A program made the position numbers and the translations under genes. The notes under the pieces were generated by a model. It saw only the letters and a program-made list of their open reading frames with translations, was not told where the DNA came from and ran no database searches. Shown in pieces: positions 22,966-35,500 of a DNA stretch of 64,000 bases (its first letter is position 1; each line of letters starts with the position of its first letter). This DNA is from Sclerodactyla briareus (taxonomy: Eukaryota; Echinodermata; Holothuroidea; Dendrochirotida; Sclerodactylidae): assembly GCA_026419785.1 (NCBI GenBank), contig JAODTK010002510.1, positions 62,001 through 126,000 of the forward strand, in the 5' to 3' direction.

Positions 22966-25900
22966 TGACGTATGGAGTCCACGTACTTATCTCAATAAAT
23001 GGTTCGTAGTATAGTGATCAGGACTATTTACGATTAGATGTGTTTTTGTCTCCCAATTTCCAATTTTTTCCCCAAACCGATCCCCGATTCCGACCAATAG
23101 CAATAGGGTTCTGACACTGCCTCATAAGAAAGTGCATACGAATTTCCAACCGAACGGATCAGGCAGCCGGGGACTTCGAGATTTTCAGACTTTTTTTACC
23201 AGGTAGTTTATCTCCCTACCCATACACAGAATTGTCGATAATTGCACAGTTTTTCATGCACCTGACGCACAGTTCAAGTGCTGATGCTGATGTTTACTAA
23301 AACAGTAAACGAGCTTGTCCGGGGAGCAGATGGCGAGTCGGAGATGTACAGATGGCTGGCACGACTGCTGCATCATTCATCATCACACATCTGCGGATGG
23401 CGCCAAGATCCCAAGCATCCACGAGGGGATCACTGGATCAACGAGAAGGCCTCTCCACTACACAGCCAGATTTCTGGAAAGAAATTGGGACGAGTACGGG
23501 TTTCCGCGTCTGTGTTGGATCAGCCAAAAGGGGTGTGAAGGTGGCTAGGTGACTGTATTGTATCAATCAGTATCTTTGTTAGGGATAGGTATTAGTGATC
23601 ATGTTATTATAGCCACGACAGAAAGCTTTTCTTAAAACCGGAAGTGCGCATCGACCGGCAGCGCCTTTTCGATATGCTTGAGGCCACTTCTGCCATGCGA
23701 AAAGGCATTGAAGTGGCGTTGATTTTTGACATTTGAATTCAGGTGATTTTTTCTTTCTTTTGTGAGGAGTTAATGCTGTTGTAATAATAGTGATCTCTCG
23801 GTTCGATGGCATCACGTCTTGACTTTTACCCAGTTCGTGTAGAAGTCATTAGGATATTTTTCACGATATTTAGTTGATGCAATGCTTTTGGTCTAATGTC
23901 ATTTAATCAGAATAGGTTTTCAACCAGTTTCTATTTTACGAATTTACAAATAAAGAGGAAGAAGAAAAAAAATTATTTCAAGGCAACCTCGGTCTCCGCA
24001 CTCCACGGTTATTTGTAACTAAACTATATGTTGATAGTACTAGATTAAATTTATATGTGGTGAATGAGGATGAATTTGACTAGTGCAAGAAGTCGATGAT
24101 GATGATTACGCGAATTTGCAAGAGTGTACCAATAATAGGGAGAGTGACTGTTCATAAAGTGAGGTGAGGAGAACTCCGGCTGTTAGTGTTGTGTCAAAGT
24201 AGTGTGAAATGAAGAATTCAAGTGGAACACTGATCCCATCTCATTTGGCCATCGAAGCATTCCAACGAATGCACTGCACACTTAATTGACACCTGACCTT
24301 GTAAGATGAATAGCTCCATTCACTCCAATTTGAAGACGGATGCTGAAAATGATTTTGAAAGATCTTTAACCCCTTACTATCCTACGAAAAGAATAAGGCC
24401 CGGTCCCAGCTCTGTTTTTGTTTCCCAAACTCTTGTTTCAATTCAAGCTGTCTGTGCGTGCCGATGTCGGCGGTGGGCCGAAGGGTAAAAGTAGTCGAAA
24501 TTAGTTTGTTTGACCCTCTGAAAGGGGCTCAACAAGTTTGGGATGAAATGAAAGCTAATGAGTCGGAACACATACTAAAGTTCACAAGCACAACACGGGT
24601 GCATGAGCGCGGTGGAAGCTCTGAATAGGGCTCTCGTGAAATGGGGGTTTGACGTAGGAAAATTTAAACATGTGAAGATTCGTGAGATACTCAGAAATTT
24701 GAACCTTAGCACCGAAACTCCTAATTAAACTCGAAATCATATACAAAACAGTCTACAAGTTCTACCTAGTTCTACCTATAAGAAGAGGGGTACTGTAGGC
24801 CTAGAAAACAGAGGGACCGGAGGGGTGGTATGTGGGAGTCAATGGTCTACTAAATGCAATACGAGTACAAGTTTGTACGATAAGCGACGTTATGTATCTT
24901 GGCAGTGATAGCCTAGAAGACTAAAAAATGACATAAGGCATTCATTGTTATAAGGAAGGGTAACGATCTAAACTGGATGGGACAGTGAGTGAGAGTAGGG
25001 GTTTTGGTAGAGGACATGGTTAATATAAACATTTGCAGGATCATTATAACTGGACAATCACGACGGATTCTAACAGAGGGCACAACGCCATGCCAGTTAA
25101 TGTCCATCCAACCTAGGAAGTGGCGTCCCAAGGGAGGCGGGTTAGGGAGGGACAGCCCCCCCCCTCTAATTCATCAGTAAGTAAGCCCGGCAGGGATTTC
25201 CTTCTTTCGGAGGCCTGCAACCTGCGGTATGATACAGTCATGCACGCGTAGGTCGCAGTTATTGCCAAGCAGCTACAACCCCGCTCGGGGACATTATTTG
25301 AGGTCTGCAACGGCGTCTGGTCAGCGCGCCCGCATGGTTTTCACTAGTGCAAATATTGTTTTTTAGGGTACGCCAACTATACCATTATTTGAAATATAAC
25401 ACCATCAACGCCCCTTTTCCCAAAAGACCCAACTCCTAGATATTTTTACTTGATTTTGACGTTGGCTTATAAAAGAGCGATTTGAACCCTAGCCTTGGAA
25501 TTGAACTCAACATGAAATGTGAACATTTGCACCATTTACAGCGGTGATTTCGATGGAGTCGAACTTTGTCATGGAACTGTGGACTGCAGGATGCTGCTGA
25601 GGACATGACTGACAGCGACATAAAACACCGGAGACACAAATGGAACTATTCAATTTTCTTGTGTTTTATGGCGCCAATGCTTGCCCAGATTTGCAAAGGG
25701 ATGTGCGCATATTACTTGCAGTGGCGTATCAGCAGCATCATGCGAGCTGCGGTCATTCCAGAAGAAACTAAGCTTATTTACAAAAACAATAGTCCCATCG
25801 TTCGAAAATGTGTTCCACAGACGACCTAACCACGTGAACCTGATTGACAAGTTCTTGAGAACAAGACCTGGACGTTTGGCCCCCTGTATGACTTGAAGTA

Positions 25901-26140
25901 GACAGGACTTCATAAGGTTCAGTTGTTGCCGAACTGAAGATATAAAAACACGTATACTATCCTCCCCAAAACGGAGAAATAAAGAAGGGTAAAACGCGAG
26001 ATGATGAATATGGAATGTAAAATTGATGTAGGGTAGGTACGGGTAGCAGTTCCTTATCCGGCCAGTGGAACCTCTTCCCCCACCTTCTTTCCGTACGTCA
26101 GTTGATGTCAAGAAAGATTTAAAAAATAGGTGATAGTCCA
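22966..26140. other. mostly unassigned; one hAT-like end near 25128
   Basis: Frames near 23278-23552 look partly protein-like on + but match no family I know. At about 25128, CCAAGGGAGGCGGGTTAGGG is followed by a C run, the style of a hAT terminus; no partner end was found. A minus-strand frame 25650-26330 (226 codons) is the longest in the window. It runs into the GC-rich repeat at its start and has no recognised domain. Confidence 0.3.
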
Positions 26141-26143
26141 GCC

Positions 26144-26866
26144 TAAAGCGGCGTTTTCCATGCAACGCGGGCGGGCCCCTGCGTGCGTCTAAATCGCTCA
26201 TCGTTATTTCAATGGAGGCCGTTTCCATGCAACGCGGGCGGGCGGGCGGGCGGGCGGGCGGGCGTTTTCCTCGAATCGTCATGTAGCGATTTTTTTCCGC
26301 CCGCCCGCGTGTCCGCGTGGTATTTCGCAATCGATTTCCGGGGATTTCCCTGCAATCTTACCGGCTTGTAGCCCGATAATGGAGAGTAGAGGACAATTTT
26401 ATGTTCAAATAATGTTCCAAACAACATTTAATACTGTTTCAACACTAGGGATGAGATTTTATCGATGTCTCGGATTTTTACCGGCCAGACACCTATTTGA
26501 ACACATATTTACATGTTTAAACATTGATATTCAAGTATTTGATAATTAAATCTCCAAAACCTGTCAATTGTGAAGTTTTAATAGTGGGCTGTAATCGTTC
26601 TACAGTTAGAAACTTGTTTTCAGAAAATGAACACGGTGTTCAGGTTTGAACACTAGTATGCGTCCGGTGTTTGATAAATAATAAAATAATAATAATAACG
26701 ATAATAATACTAGTAGGCTACATCAGTTCTTATATAGCGCATATACACACTAAATAGTGAGAAGAGGTGCGTGACTCGAGAAAACGCCCGTTCGCCCGCC
26801 CGCGTGCATGGAACGAGTCTTTCAAAACGCCCGCCCGCCCGCCCGCCCGCGTGCATGGAAACGCAA
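26144..26866 (-). mobile_element. GC-rich terminal-inverted-repeat element with (CGGG)n blocks, solo copy
   Basis: About 720 bp, inverted relative to the three copies at 56422-58570. Both ends carry the same inverted sequence, GCGTTTCCATGCACGCGGGC, extended by tandem CGGGCGGGCG. A second such block sits just inside each end, so there are four G-rich blocks. The middle contains shared landmarks: AATCGATTTCCGGGGATTTC, CTTACCGGCTTGTAGCC, ACTAGTATGCGTCC, a short (AATAA)n tract and TATATAGCGCATATACACAC. It has no coding capacity and is probably a non-autonomous DNA element. The superfamily is unknown because no clean target duplication is seen. Confidence 0.7.
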
Positions 26867-26912
26867 CTTAAATGGGGGAAGGGAGGGCAGATCGGGTCTC
26901 TTGACCCACCTA

Positions 26913-27157
26913 CACTGTAAAAAAGACTTGGTCAAAATTTAACCAAGGTTTGGTCAATTTGACCATTTTGGCCAATTTTGGTAAAAATAATTGAACAAGG
27001 TTTGGTAAATTCTTGACCAAAATATTGGTCAACTATGAACCACACCATGGTCAGAATGTTAGCAATTGACCAAAGTTTGATCAAATTTGACCCAAAGTTG
27101 GTCGGTGCATAGTTGACCATGAAATTTGTTCAAATTGACCATGTCTTTCTTTAAGTG
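26913..27157. mobile_element. MITE-like element with CACTGTAAAAAAGAC ends
   Basis: 245 bp. The left end CACTGTAAAAAAGACTTGGT and the reverse complement of the right end CACTTAAAGAAAGACATGGT form an imperfect inverted repeat of about 23 bp. The interior is a chain of degenerate TTGGTCAA / TTGACCAA words in both orientations, so the element can fold along much of its length. No coding capacity and no obvious target duplication. Confidence 0.6.
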
Positions 27158-30100
27158 CTTGCACACCGCGAGTCGAGCCGAGCAGACCGAGCGTTTGATA
27201 AATAATTGTTGAAACCATAGGTCAACGCTCGCAGGTGAACCACACCAGCAGGCTGAGCCGAGCCGAGCAGCAGTCTGCTAGCGTCCCCGCTCGGCATAAT
27301 GTTGACATATTTAGTTTGCTCGGACCGCTGGGCAGGAATGCGCTTTCGGTCATTGTGCTGTATATACTGTGAGTGCGGTCTGGGGTCAGCACGTGCAAAA
27401 GAAACAGGAGGACATCAGTACTGAAGTTTCCTTAAGTTTAGTGGCCGAAAAGGAGGTTCTGTGGAGGAAAGTCACCCTCACTCTCAAATGAGACGAGAGA
27501 GGCGAAAGTGCTGGAAGAACTTTCACAACTAAGCGGCATGACAGGTAAAAAATAATGAAGTAAGAATAAGTCGTGAAGAACTTCTGCTGATCTTGTCTCA
27601 GATCCGTAATGAGGGGTTGTACTCTCCAAATTGACCTCTCTGGGTATTGATGTTATGTACCCACTGCCGTTTGCACTTTCACAAACTACCCTCGTGACAC
27701 CACTGAACCTAGGGGCCTCACTTTTTACCCAGCATTAAGTCCTCGTTTACCCCCTTAATCCCTCGCAGTTTTAGGTTAGCTGTCACGCCTATCCAACACC
27801 ATCAACGTAGATCATCTAAAAGCGCTTTGTCCCCCTTTTGCGAGATGAGCGAGACGGAAACGTATGGTAACAAACGTAGATTATGTGATGAAATTGGAGA
27901 CGAGTCGTCAACATTGGAACGTGGGCTTCGCCTTCTTACTGGCGGTAGGTCTAATTCAAAACGGCCCCCCCCCCCTCTGTGGATGGAACATTGCCGGTGA
28001 TATCGAACGAATAATTGAGAACGTGACATGGAGGGCTACAAATACACCTAGGACGACCCCGCCCCCACCATCCTTTGTAAATAGATTACTGAAAAGTCGG
28101 TTTCCCGAAAGCCGCGTGTTTAAGTGTAAAGCTTCAGGGTATGTATTTTGGGTGACCACGGCACTAAGTCGATTTGCAACTACCGTGTATCTGTGGTCAG
28201 AAACATCGGCGGTAAGCTGGTACGTTGTCGTCTACGTGAAATACCCACTCCTACACGTTGAGGCACGGTCAAAGGGGTTTGGGGTGGGGGGGGGTACTTT
28301 ACCTTTATTAATATGCCGCAGCTAGTCTCAAGTGATTTATTTGCAGGTGCGGACAATAGGCGTCCCGGACACACTGTTACCCGGATCTTGTTCCCTGTAC
28401 ATATCTGATCCTATATCATTCCAGTCCTCTTTATTAGTATCTCATTGAAATAATAACTGCAATGTTATTTTCAGAAGAGGTACTGCCAAACAATGGTTCA
28501 GTCTTTCTAACCTGGGTGGGCATGCCAGTGCCGCCGGGAGGGGGAATTTGGGTGGCCCAGAACTGTACCGCACTGTTGTGGAGTCCTGGCGGCCTGAAAG
28601 ACCAATGCACATGCCTGGATTAGCGGTTTTGCAGAAGTCTACAACATCCTTTGCTAAATACTCCCGAAAAGATGATAAGTTTACCGACGTATTGCAGCTG
28701 GGAAAGGCTTTTTTCATTCTTCGAGAGCTACTGTAGTTTCCAAAAAATACCAAAATATGCGGGCTTCTACAATGTAGACGGTCGAATCTAAGTATCCCCC
28801 GTAAACCTGGGAGGCAGGCACTCGACGTCCCTGCATATTGCAGGCAAATGTTAGGGGCACTGTCACTCCGTACATGTAAGGATAATACAAAATTGTTCAG
28901 TTTCAAACAAGAACAATAAGAGGATTGATGAAAATACAATGTGGTTGTGTTCAAATGTTATTGGAGCATGGACGGGAAACGAGAGAGAGGGAGAGGCAAA
29001 CATTAACATGCAATGGCACAGGCCGTATATGGAAGTGGGGGGACCAAGAGAAATGGGGGGGGCTTGAAGCAGTGAAGAGTAAAAACTAGGTGTGAAATAT
29101 AACAACACGGGGAATTTCTCGGAGTTGGGGGTCGCAACACGCCACCCCCCCCCCCCCCTACCTCACCCGCTGACACTTTCACTCTAAGCCCAAGTGGCTG
29201 CGCTTTCCGGCCATCCGAAACGTTTCCGTACCGTGTTTAAAGACATTTTGGATGGGTGTTTTAAGAACTACTAATCAATATAAATGTCGGTAACGGGGCA
29301 GGCTGCCTTATGAATAGAATGGAGCAAAGTCCACCAATAACGTAAGTTATTCAAAACACCCCTGGAAACTTTCGCAAACGTGTTAAAACCGACGTCTTAG
29401 AAAGATGTCCAAAAAAAATTCAGAAACAGTTCATAACCTACTACTGATGAACAGAACATGATTTTAAAAAATTAATTTCTAGGCCCTAAAATAGAATGTC
29501 CAGCACAAAGAAAATAATAACTGGACACCCTTTCCGCACACATCACTAGTTGTATCACCTTCACCGTTAACTATGCGGTTAAAATATTATAGCCCAGTTA
29601 CTTGGTCCACAAAAGTTCTGTCCCTTCACGTCTATAATGGACCCGATACAGGCTCTCTGTGACAGAGCGTTAGAAAGATACCCTCCTTCTCATCGATCTT
29701 CAACCAGGTGCACAAGGCATCACTTGTCTTTCCGGATTCCCCTAGCCCGACTGCCATTCGTTGCAATTTCTTGTGATCTGGTGTAACACCTCTGTGTGGA
29801 AGCCATCACAGAACTGCACATAAACCCTGCAACAACAGGAGGATCGTTGTCAACTGGAGGTCGGCCATTGCTATGAGTGTTGCGATGGTTGATCTGCTCG
29901 GCGAGTGGGGGAGGATAATTTCAGATGACCCTATAGCCGCCCACTGATTGGTTGGAAGAGTTCGGATGAAATATCAGGAAATTTTCGGTAATAAAGAAAG
30001 TTTAAACCTTAAAATCTCATTCTGTACCCGAGTTGGGCTTGGAAAATTAATGACATTACTGAAACCTACAATACATTATCGAGCAAGAGATGATGGCACA

Positions 30101-30740
30101 ATCAGTCCACAACAGAAAAGTATGCGTTGTGCTTATGGATATTTGAGAATCGTGATGTTAACCAGCCACGGAGTTAATTGAAAGGATTATCAGACTTGGA
30201 AATGAGATTTCGATCGAGCGGGGAAGAAAGTGATACATAAAACATGGTGATTGAGGATACTAAAATTTGGCTTTTTAAATTAATATGAATCATGTAAAAT
30301 CATATGAATAATACCTCAAAACCAATTTCTCAGTAGAATATGAGAACATGATCTAACTGTATTGTCGGCAAGGAATCATTGTTTTGTTCGTTTTGAAGGT
30401 GAGAGGGGTTGCAAAAAATGTGCGCGTGAACGTGTGTGTTGTGTTTCCAAGAAAAATTCAAGAAACCGTACAATCCTACAATAATTTAGTTAGTATAAAT
30501 AGTAATTGCAGGCTCAATAACAGGATACCAGATTAATAAATTATTTATTTGGTAATAAGTACCCAAAGGCATCGCCAAGAAATGAGGACGCGCTCCGTTC
30601 TAATATACTAACATGACCTCAATTAAAACATTCGAAGGGTTCTTTCTAATCAAGTACATTAGTACATGTTACTTACCCACAGGCAAGGAGTGACGCATAG
30701 AGAGCTTCAAAAAATTGAAACAGTCATAGTGACGGCTCTT
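27158..30740. other. mostly unassigned sequence
   Basis: At 27160-27285 the word GAGCCGAGC recurs (CACACCGCGAGTCGAGCCGA and CACACCAGCAGGCTGAGCCG), a short direct repeat of about 30 bp. C or G runs lie at 27964-27973, 28283-28295 and 29143-29158. Open frames of 153 codons (+, 27864-28325) and 170 codons (-, 28442-28954) show no known domain. Confidence 0.35.
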
Positions 30741-30741
30741 T

Positions 30742-30834
30742 CAACCTTGTGAGCTATGGTATGGCCTATATACATCGTCAATGTGGTACATTGAATAAGT
30801 GTATATAGGCCATAGCCATGGCTAACAAGGTGTA
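30742..30834. repeat. short near-perfect hairpin (foldback)
   Basis: The left arm reads CAACCTTGTGAGCTATGGTA then TGGCCTATATACA. The right arm is its reverse complement with few mismatches (TGTATATAGGCCATAGCCAT then GGCTAACAAGGTG). Arms of about 43 bp surround a loop of only a few bases. It could be the core of a tiny foldback element. No flanking duplication is clear. Confidence 0.75.
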
Positions 30835-30899
30835 CCTATAACAGCACATTCCGAGAGGAAGACTCCGCAGTGACGACCTCGGTCATTGAGAAATTGCTA

Positions 30900-31095
30900 A
30901 TATACCCCTTCCATTTACGAAGTGAGCTCGAGATGGGGGTTCGAATCCCAGTCGGATTATACCAGATTTTAAAAATGTAAGACTGCCTAATTCGCTGGGC
31001 GCTCAGCTGCACGAAGAATCGGAACAGGCAAAAGAGGCGGAGACAGCTGCAAGTCGTCGTATGCGTATGATACCCGGGCGTCCTTGGTGGGAGAT
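30900..31095 (+). mobile_element. tRNA-like SINE
   Basis: A good B box, GGGTTCGAATCCC (about 30938-30950), is followed by AGTCGGATTATACCAGATTTTAAAAATG and then TGGGCGCTCAGC. The GGCGCTCAGC word after a tRNA-like head also occurs antisense at 60985-61180, so both are likely one SINE family. The A-box side is degraded. Confidence 0.55.
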
Positions 31096-31970
31096 TCACA
31101 GCTAACAGAGAGCGTGTGTTCTAGGTTTATACGGTGATAGATCTAGTTCCATCCATATCAAACCCGGTTCCGAGGTGGGGTCAAAATAAATTGCGTAGGT
31201 ATTGTGCTATCCCCCCTTGGAAAAAAAGAGGATTGGGACTATGTCACTATTAGGAGAATGGTCATATGGTACTGCACTCCATACCTGTAGGGGATATCTC
31301 GCAGTGGGCGATTGTTGGAAGAGGGCCCAATGACTGATCCGCGGGGGCACAACGTAGAGGACCTCAAGGAGGGAATCGGTCTCAGTACTTCCTGTTCTTC
31401 AGCAGAAAACAGCAAGCAAAGGGGTAAAGCCTGCCTAATGCGGCAGAACGCAGCGGAAAGATCCAGACCCATAGGGGGAAGACTGCTTTTCTGTGATCAG
31501 AGATGGGAGTGCCTACGTAATCGTGAATAATCACGAAGGGTAGCTTCTGTCTTGCTAGTTCTGAGGGCTGACTGTCAGGTCCAACCATCGGGGCGGGTCT
31601 AAAAATGGGGGACCGCTACAATGCAGGTTAGGGGTTAAGCGTGAACCACACAACACAAATACTTACACGCACAGAAACCCAAATACACAACAAAGTAATC
31701 ACTGTTTTTTTCTGAACTCTGAACAGACGAGACAACAAATACTAAACATTCTCTAATGGATACTAATAATTTTCCAGTGATCTCTCCAATTATTCATGTG
31801 TTCCGACGATGTATGAATTCATAATCCTAAAGGTGCATTTAAAATTAACATGTGAGCAACTTCCCCCATGCAAGAAAGTGATGTATACATAACAAGCAAT
31901 CCAAATTGTTTACTGTCACAGTGGATATGGTCGTTTGAAAATTGTATACCGCCTCTTGAAAAATGTAGGA
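31096..31970. other. unassigned sequence
   Basis: No gene recognised. Overlapping 70-codon frames at 31239-31588 are on both strands and match nothing. Confidence 0.4.
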
Positions 31971-31974
31971 TCAC

Positions 31975-32500
31975 AAATTTATAAAGGATTCTTAGTACAC
32001 TGCCAAAAAAACTTACTATTTTGACGTTTCGATGTCTCGACATGCACGACGTTTTTTCATTCCTACAATAGGAGAGGACAGAAAGGGCGCATGGGGTGAG
32101 GACTAAAAAAAGAGCATCAGACGATGTGACAGCCTCACTGAAGAGAGAAGATTTACAAGAGCAGGGGAAAGGAAAGATAAAAGCACATTCACAAATCAAA
32201 ACTACCTTATGAAATGGGGATATATAGAATCATGGATTGAGACAACAGAAAATCGAGACTAGTGGGAGAGGGGCGATTTGCGATAAGACGGAGACGTGGG
32301 AACTGCTACAACGGATAGAGATTAGGGTGCGTACAACGGTCACATGGCTACGGACAGACATGTAAAAGAGCCATCATGAGGGGAAGAGAAGAGGAAGAAC
32401 ATATTGGTCATTTGATGAAGACGTCGTGATGTCGAGACGTCGAAACGTCAAAATAGTAAGTTTTGTGGTAGTGTACGAGATCCTTCATACAAATGTATAC
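31975..32500. mobile_element. inverted-repeat element with hammerhead-like arms (Penelope-like ends)
   Basis: The two ends are inverted copies. The left arm (about 31975-32055) carries ACTTACTATTTTGACGTTTC then GATGTCTCGACATGC. The right arm (about 32412-32497) is the reverse complement, with few differences over the core and weaker identity outward (TACACTACCACAAAAC, ATGAAGGATC). On the + strand the right arm reads TTGATGAAGACGTCGTGATG, then TCGAGACGTCGAAACGTC. This order, TGATGA / self-complementary GACGTC stem / GAAAC, is that of a hammerhead ribozyme core. The invariant C before TGATGA is T here. Hammerheads are known in Penelope-like terminal repeats. The roughly 350 bp between the arms encode nothing I recognise. 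Confidence 0.55.
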
Positions 32501-35500
32501 TGCTCTCTGTAAACCTCTCGTATGAAGAGGTACCCGATAAGCCGGGGTTTGAATCGAGGCCCGGAAAACCCTAGCGAGTATTCAGCCGCAATGCTTTACT
32601 AACAATTTTGTGTTGGTACATATAAGAAAATTGTGTTTGCCAGAAACTAATTATTCAAAAGGTATAACTTAAGACTTATGCTACGTCATGAAATGGTCAT
32701 TTTCAATAATAGGTCAGTTCAATAAACTGCAAATGGCTAATCATAAAACTAGAAATATAGCAATCTACCAATCTCACCCAACATAGTATGAATATGAGAA
32801 AGGCCTAGGGTCAGGGTGACACCGCTGACTAGTGATGAACGTTAGTTTAACAATTTAAAAAAGGGATAGACATAATTACATTGAGTGAAATCGGAATGTT
32901 CTTTACGGTATTCCAACCTGAATGTTCCTTGTTTTAAATCAGCCCAGGAAAATGTGCTGAATTTAAAAATATGTTGCCCTTACTATAAGTGTTAGACAAT
33001 ATTAGTATAAGTTTGCTGGAGTTAGCATGTAATCGTAGCACTTGGCAGGACGGAATACAGTTTCCAAATGATGTCTACTGTACTAGTTAGTTGCTGACCA
33101 GCCTGCTGAGCAGACGAGATGAGGAAGCCGTTCCTGAAATGAGGGAGTATGATCTTTATACATACCCAGGGTCGAATATTACCAACATATATTAGACAAA
33201 TCAACAATTGGTACAAGCGTTATCCTGCGCATGTGAGGGAATGTGGCTGGTACGAGGTGAACGAAGTCAAACGCCTGTTTCAACGTGCTAGTTGACGAAT
33301 GAACGTATTCAGGTATGTTGCACTTGACATTTATAAGCAGTTTGTGTCGCGTTAAACAAGGCCAGTTATGCCACGTTTCCCTAGACAAGAGCGCCCGGAC
33401 AAAGTTGGACGGGTCCTCTTCTCAACATGACAAACGTAATTAGGATACTCTCGCCAAAATTGCCAGCGGAGCTGGAAGTTAAACTTGGGTTAGGCATGAG
33501 GCCTACCACTCGTGAGAAGACTACGACCGTTAATTTTTCTTCTGAACAGAAAAATTTTTGCACAGGATACTTCGTGTTTGCAACATAACTTGGGTAAACT
33601 TGTTCTAATTAAACACGTTGCCGATGCTCGTGGCGGGGGTATCGTCAGAAGCTGGAATAGTAAACAATATTCGAAGTATATTGGGTACACTGACTGTAAA
33701 CAGAGCTGATCTAAACGCTAGGCGTCGCCCGCTGTGTGTGGGCCTTACCTACTAGGCCTCCCTCTTTTTTTAACTGATTGAGGAACAAAGGGCGTACACT
33801 TTAGGCAATCAATAGAGGCACTAGTCGGTGAAAAGTGGATACCACTAAACCCTCTGGATATTTTGCCGACTTCCAAATCCGATACAAGAAACAGAACAGG
33901 GAGAAAGAAAGCTCTAGGTTTGCACTGTAAAGTAGACGCATTTTCTGTCTAGGTGAACCGTAAATGTGAATCCAAGTATCCGGATTTTACGGAAATTTTT
34001 CAACATCGGAGGATAAATACGGTAATGCTCTGTTCCAGCAGATATCAAAACCCGGTCTTCCAATCAGGGAAAAACTTTCTGAGATGAGATCAGCCTGCTA
34101 TAATTCCCATAAGCAGAATATTAATATAGTTATATACTACCGGATTTGCGAACAATCGACGGTCGGTTCAGTCAGCGGAGAAGATGAAGTGTCGTGTCCC
34201 CATCCTCGGGCTTCTTTCAAATCAACCTCACAATCATAAGAGATTGCCGGGAATTGTCCTTTGAGGAAGGGGCGGTATGGTGGCAGACAATCGCGTGGCG
34301 GGAGAAGTGTTTCCTCTATCCAACCTGTTGGTTCAGTCCCATGCAGACGTGTCTACTTCTGAATAACCAGTATGAAACCTTAGAACGGATAAAAATAATG
34401 ATAAATCAACATCGTGAAAAGAACGAAATAACGCGAAGACTCAAATCCAATGCAGTTTGCATACATTTAGATGCATGCAACGTATACCTCTCTGTAGTAC
34501 ATCTACACTGCCGTTCCGCCCCGTGCTTCCCCTCCCAAACGAAGACGATGAAAGGACGCACTGTCCATTTCGAACAGACGATGTTAGCGCTCGAATTATA
34601 CGTAACCCTAGACTTTTTCAACTGAAAATGTTCTTGTCATACCGCGCGAATTGCGAAATGTATGCGTAGGCACAACGCAATAATGAAATTGTTTCTTCTA
34701 TTATCTAATCGAAAGGAAATAATCAGTAAAAGTGGATGGAAGTTGTACGCGGCGAACTCAAAACGTGATTGGCCGATTCATCTAAATTTCTCCACTTGTA
34801 CGTCAGTAGAGGGACGTCCTGCTATTGCGACGTACATCACTGTTCGAGTAGTGATAGTTTAAATAGGCAGTAATGACAGAGCTATGAAGTTGAACTGAAC
34901 AGTCGATGGCTACACGATGTTCCCCGCCTGAGCAGCATGTAAGTCAGTGTCAATGCATTCTGCGAACGAGAGCAAACTCTTGCTTTCCCTCTTTTCACGT
35001 GGTGCCCTGCCTGTACATCCATTTTGATGGCTATGATTTCTACTGACCACATCGGAATTTGTTCTATTTTCTAATGGTTCCAGCAGTGAAAATTCTTCAT
35101 CCCGTTTTTTGGAGCAGATTGAATTTAGCAACCTACACCTCTCCAGTGATTGTGGGCCAACGACATATTTCAGACCCTCCCACACCTTCTCCCAGTTTGG
35201 TTTCCAGGAATTCAAAGAGTTCTCAATCCTCTGTAGGGAAGCGCAAGGTATTTTGTATCCGTTCTCACATAAGGTCTGATATCCTTCCAATGTCGAGGTG
35301 GTCCGGGTAAGCCCAGCGGGTGGGGAAAGCCATTACCGACAAAGCATTGGTGTGGGTTATCGTGAGCGCTTTAATTGAAAGCCGTTCAACTCAGACAGGA
35401 AGAACGAACAGGGATGGGAACACTAATTATGAGGGCGGCCAGACATTACTGACCCGAGGGAGGAAAGGACGCCTAGCTACCTAATGGGGTCCAAAACAGG

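Noticed and set aside
25650-26330. 226-codon minus-strand open frame
   Set aside because: Its first third is the GC-rich repeat read as proline/arginine runs. The rest has no recognised motif and an overlapping frame on the other strand.
28553-28640. Possible P450 heme-cysteine exon
   Set aside because: The sequence around PMHMPGLAVLQ superficially resembles the LA-containing end of the motif but lacks the FxxGxRxC cysteine.
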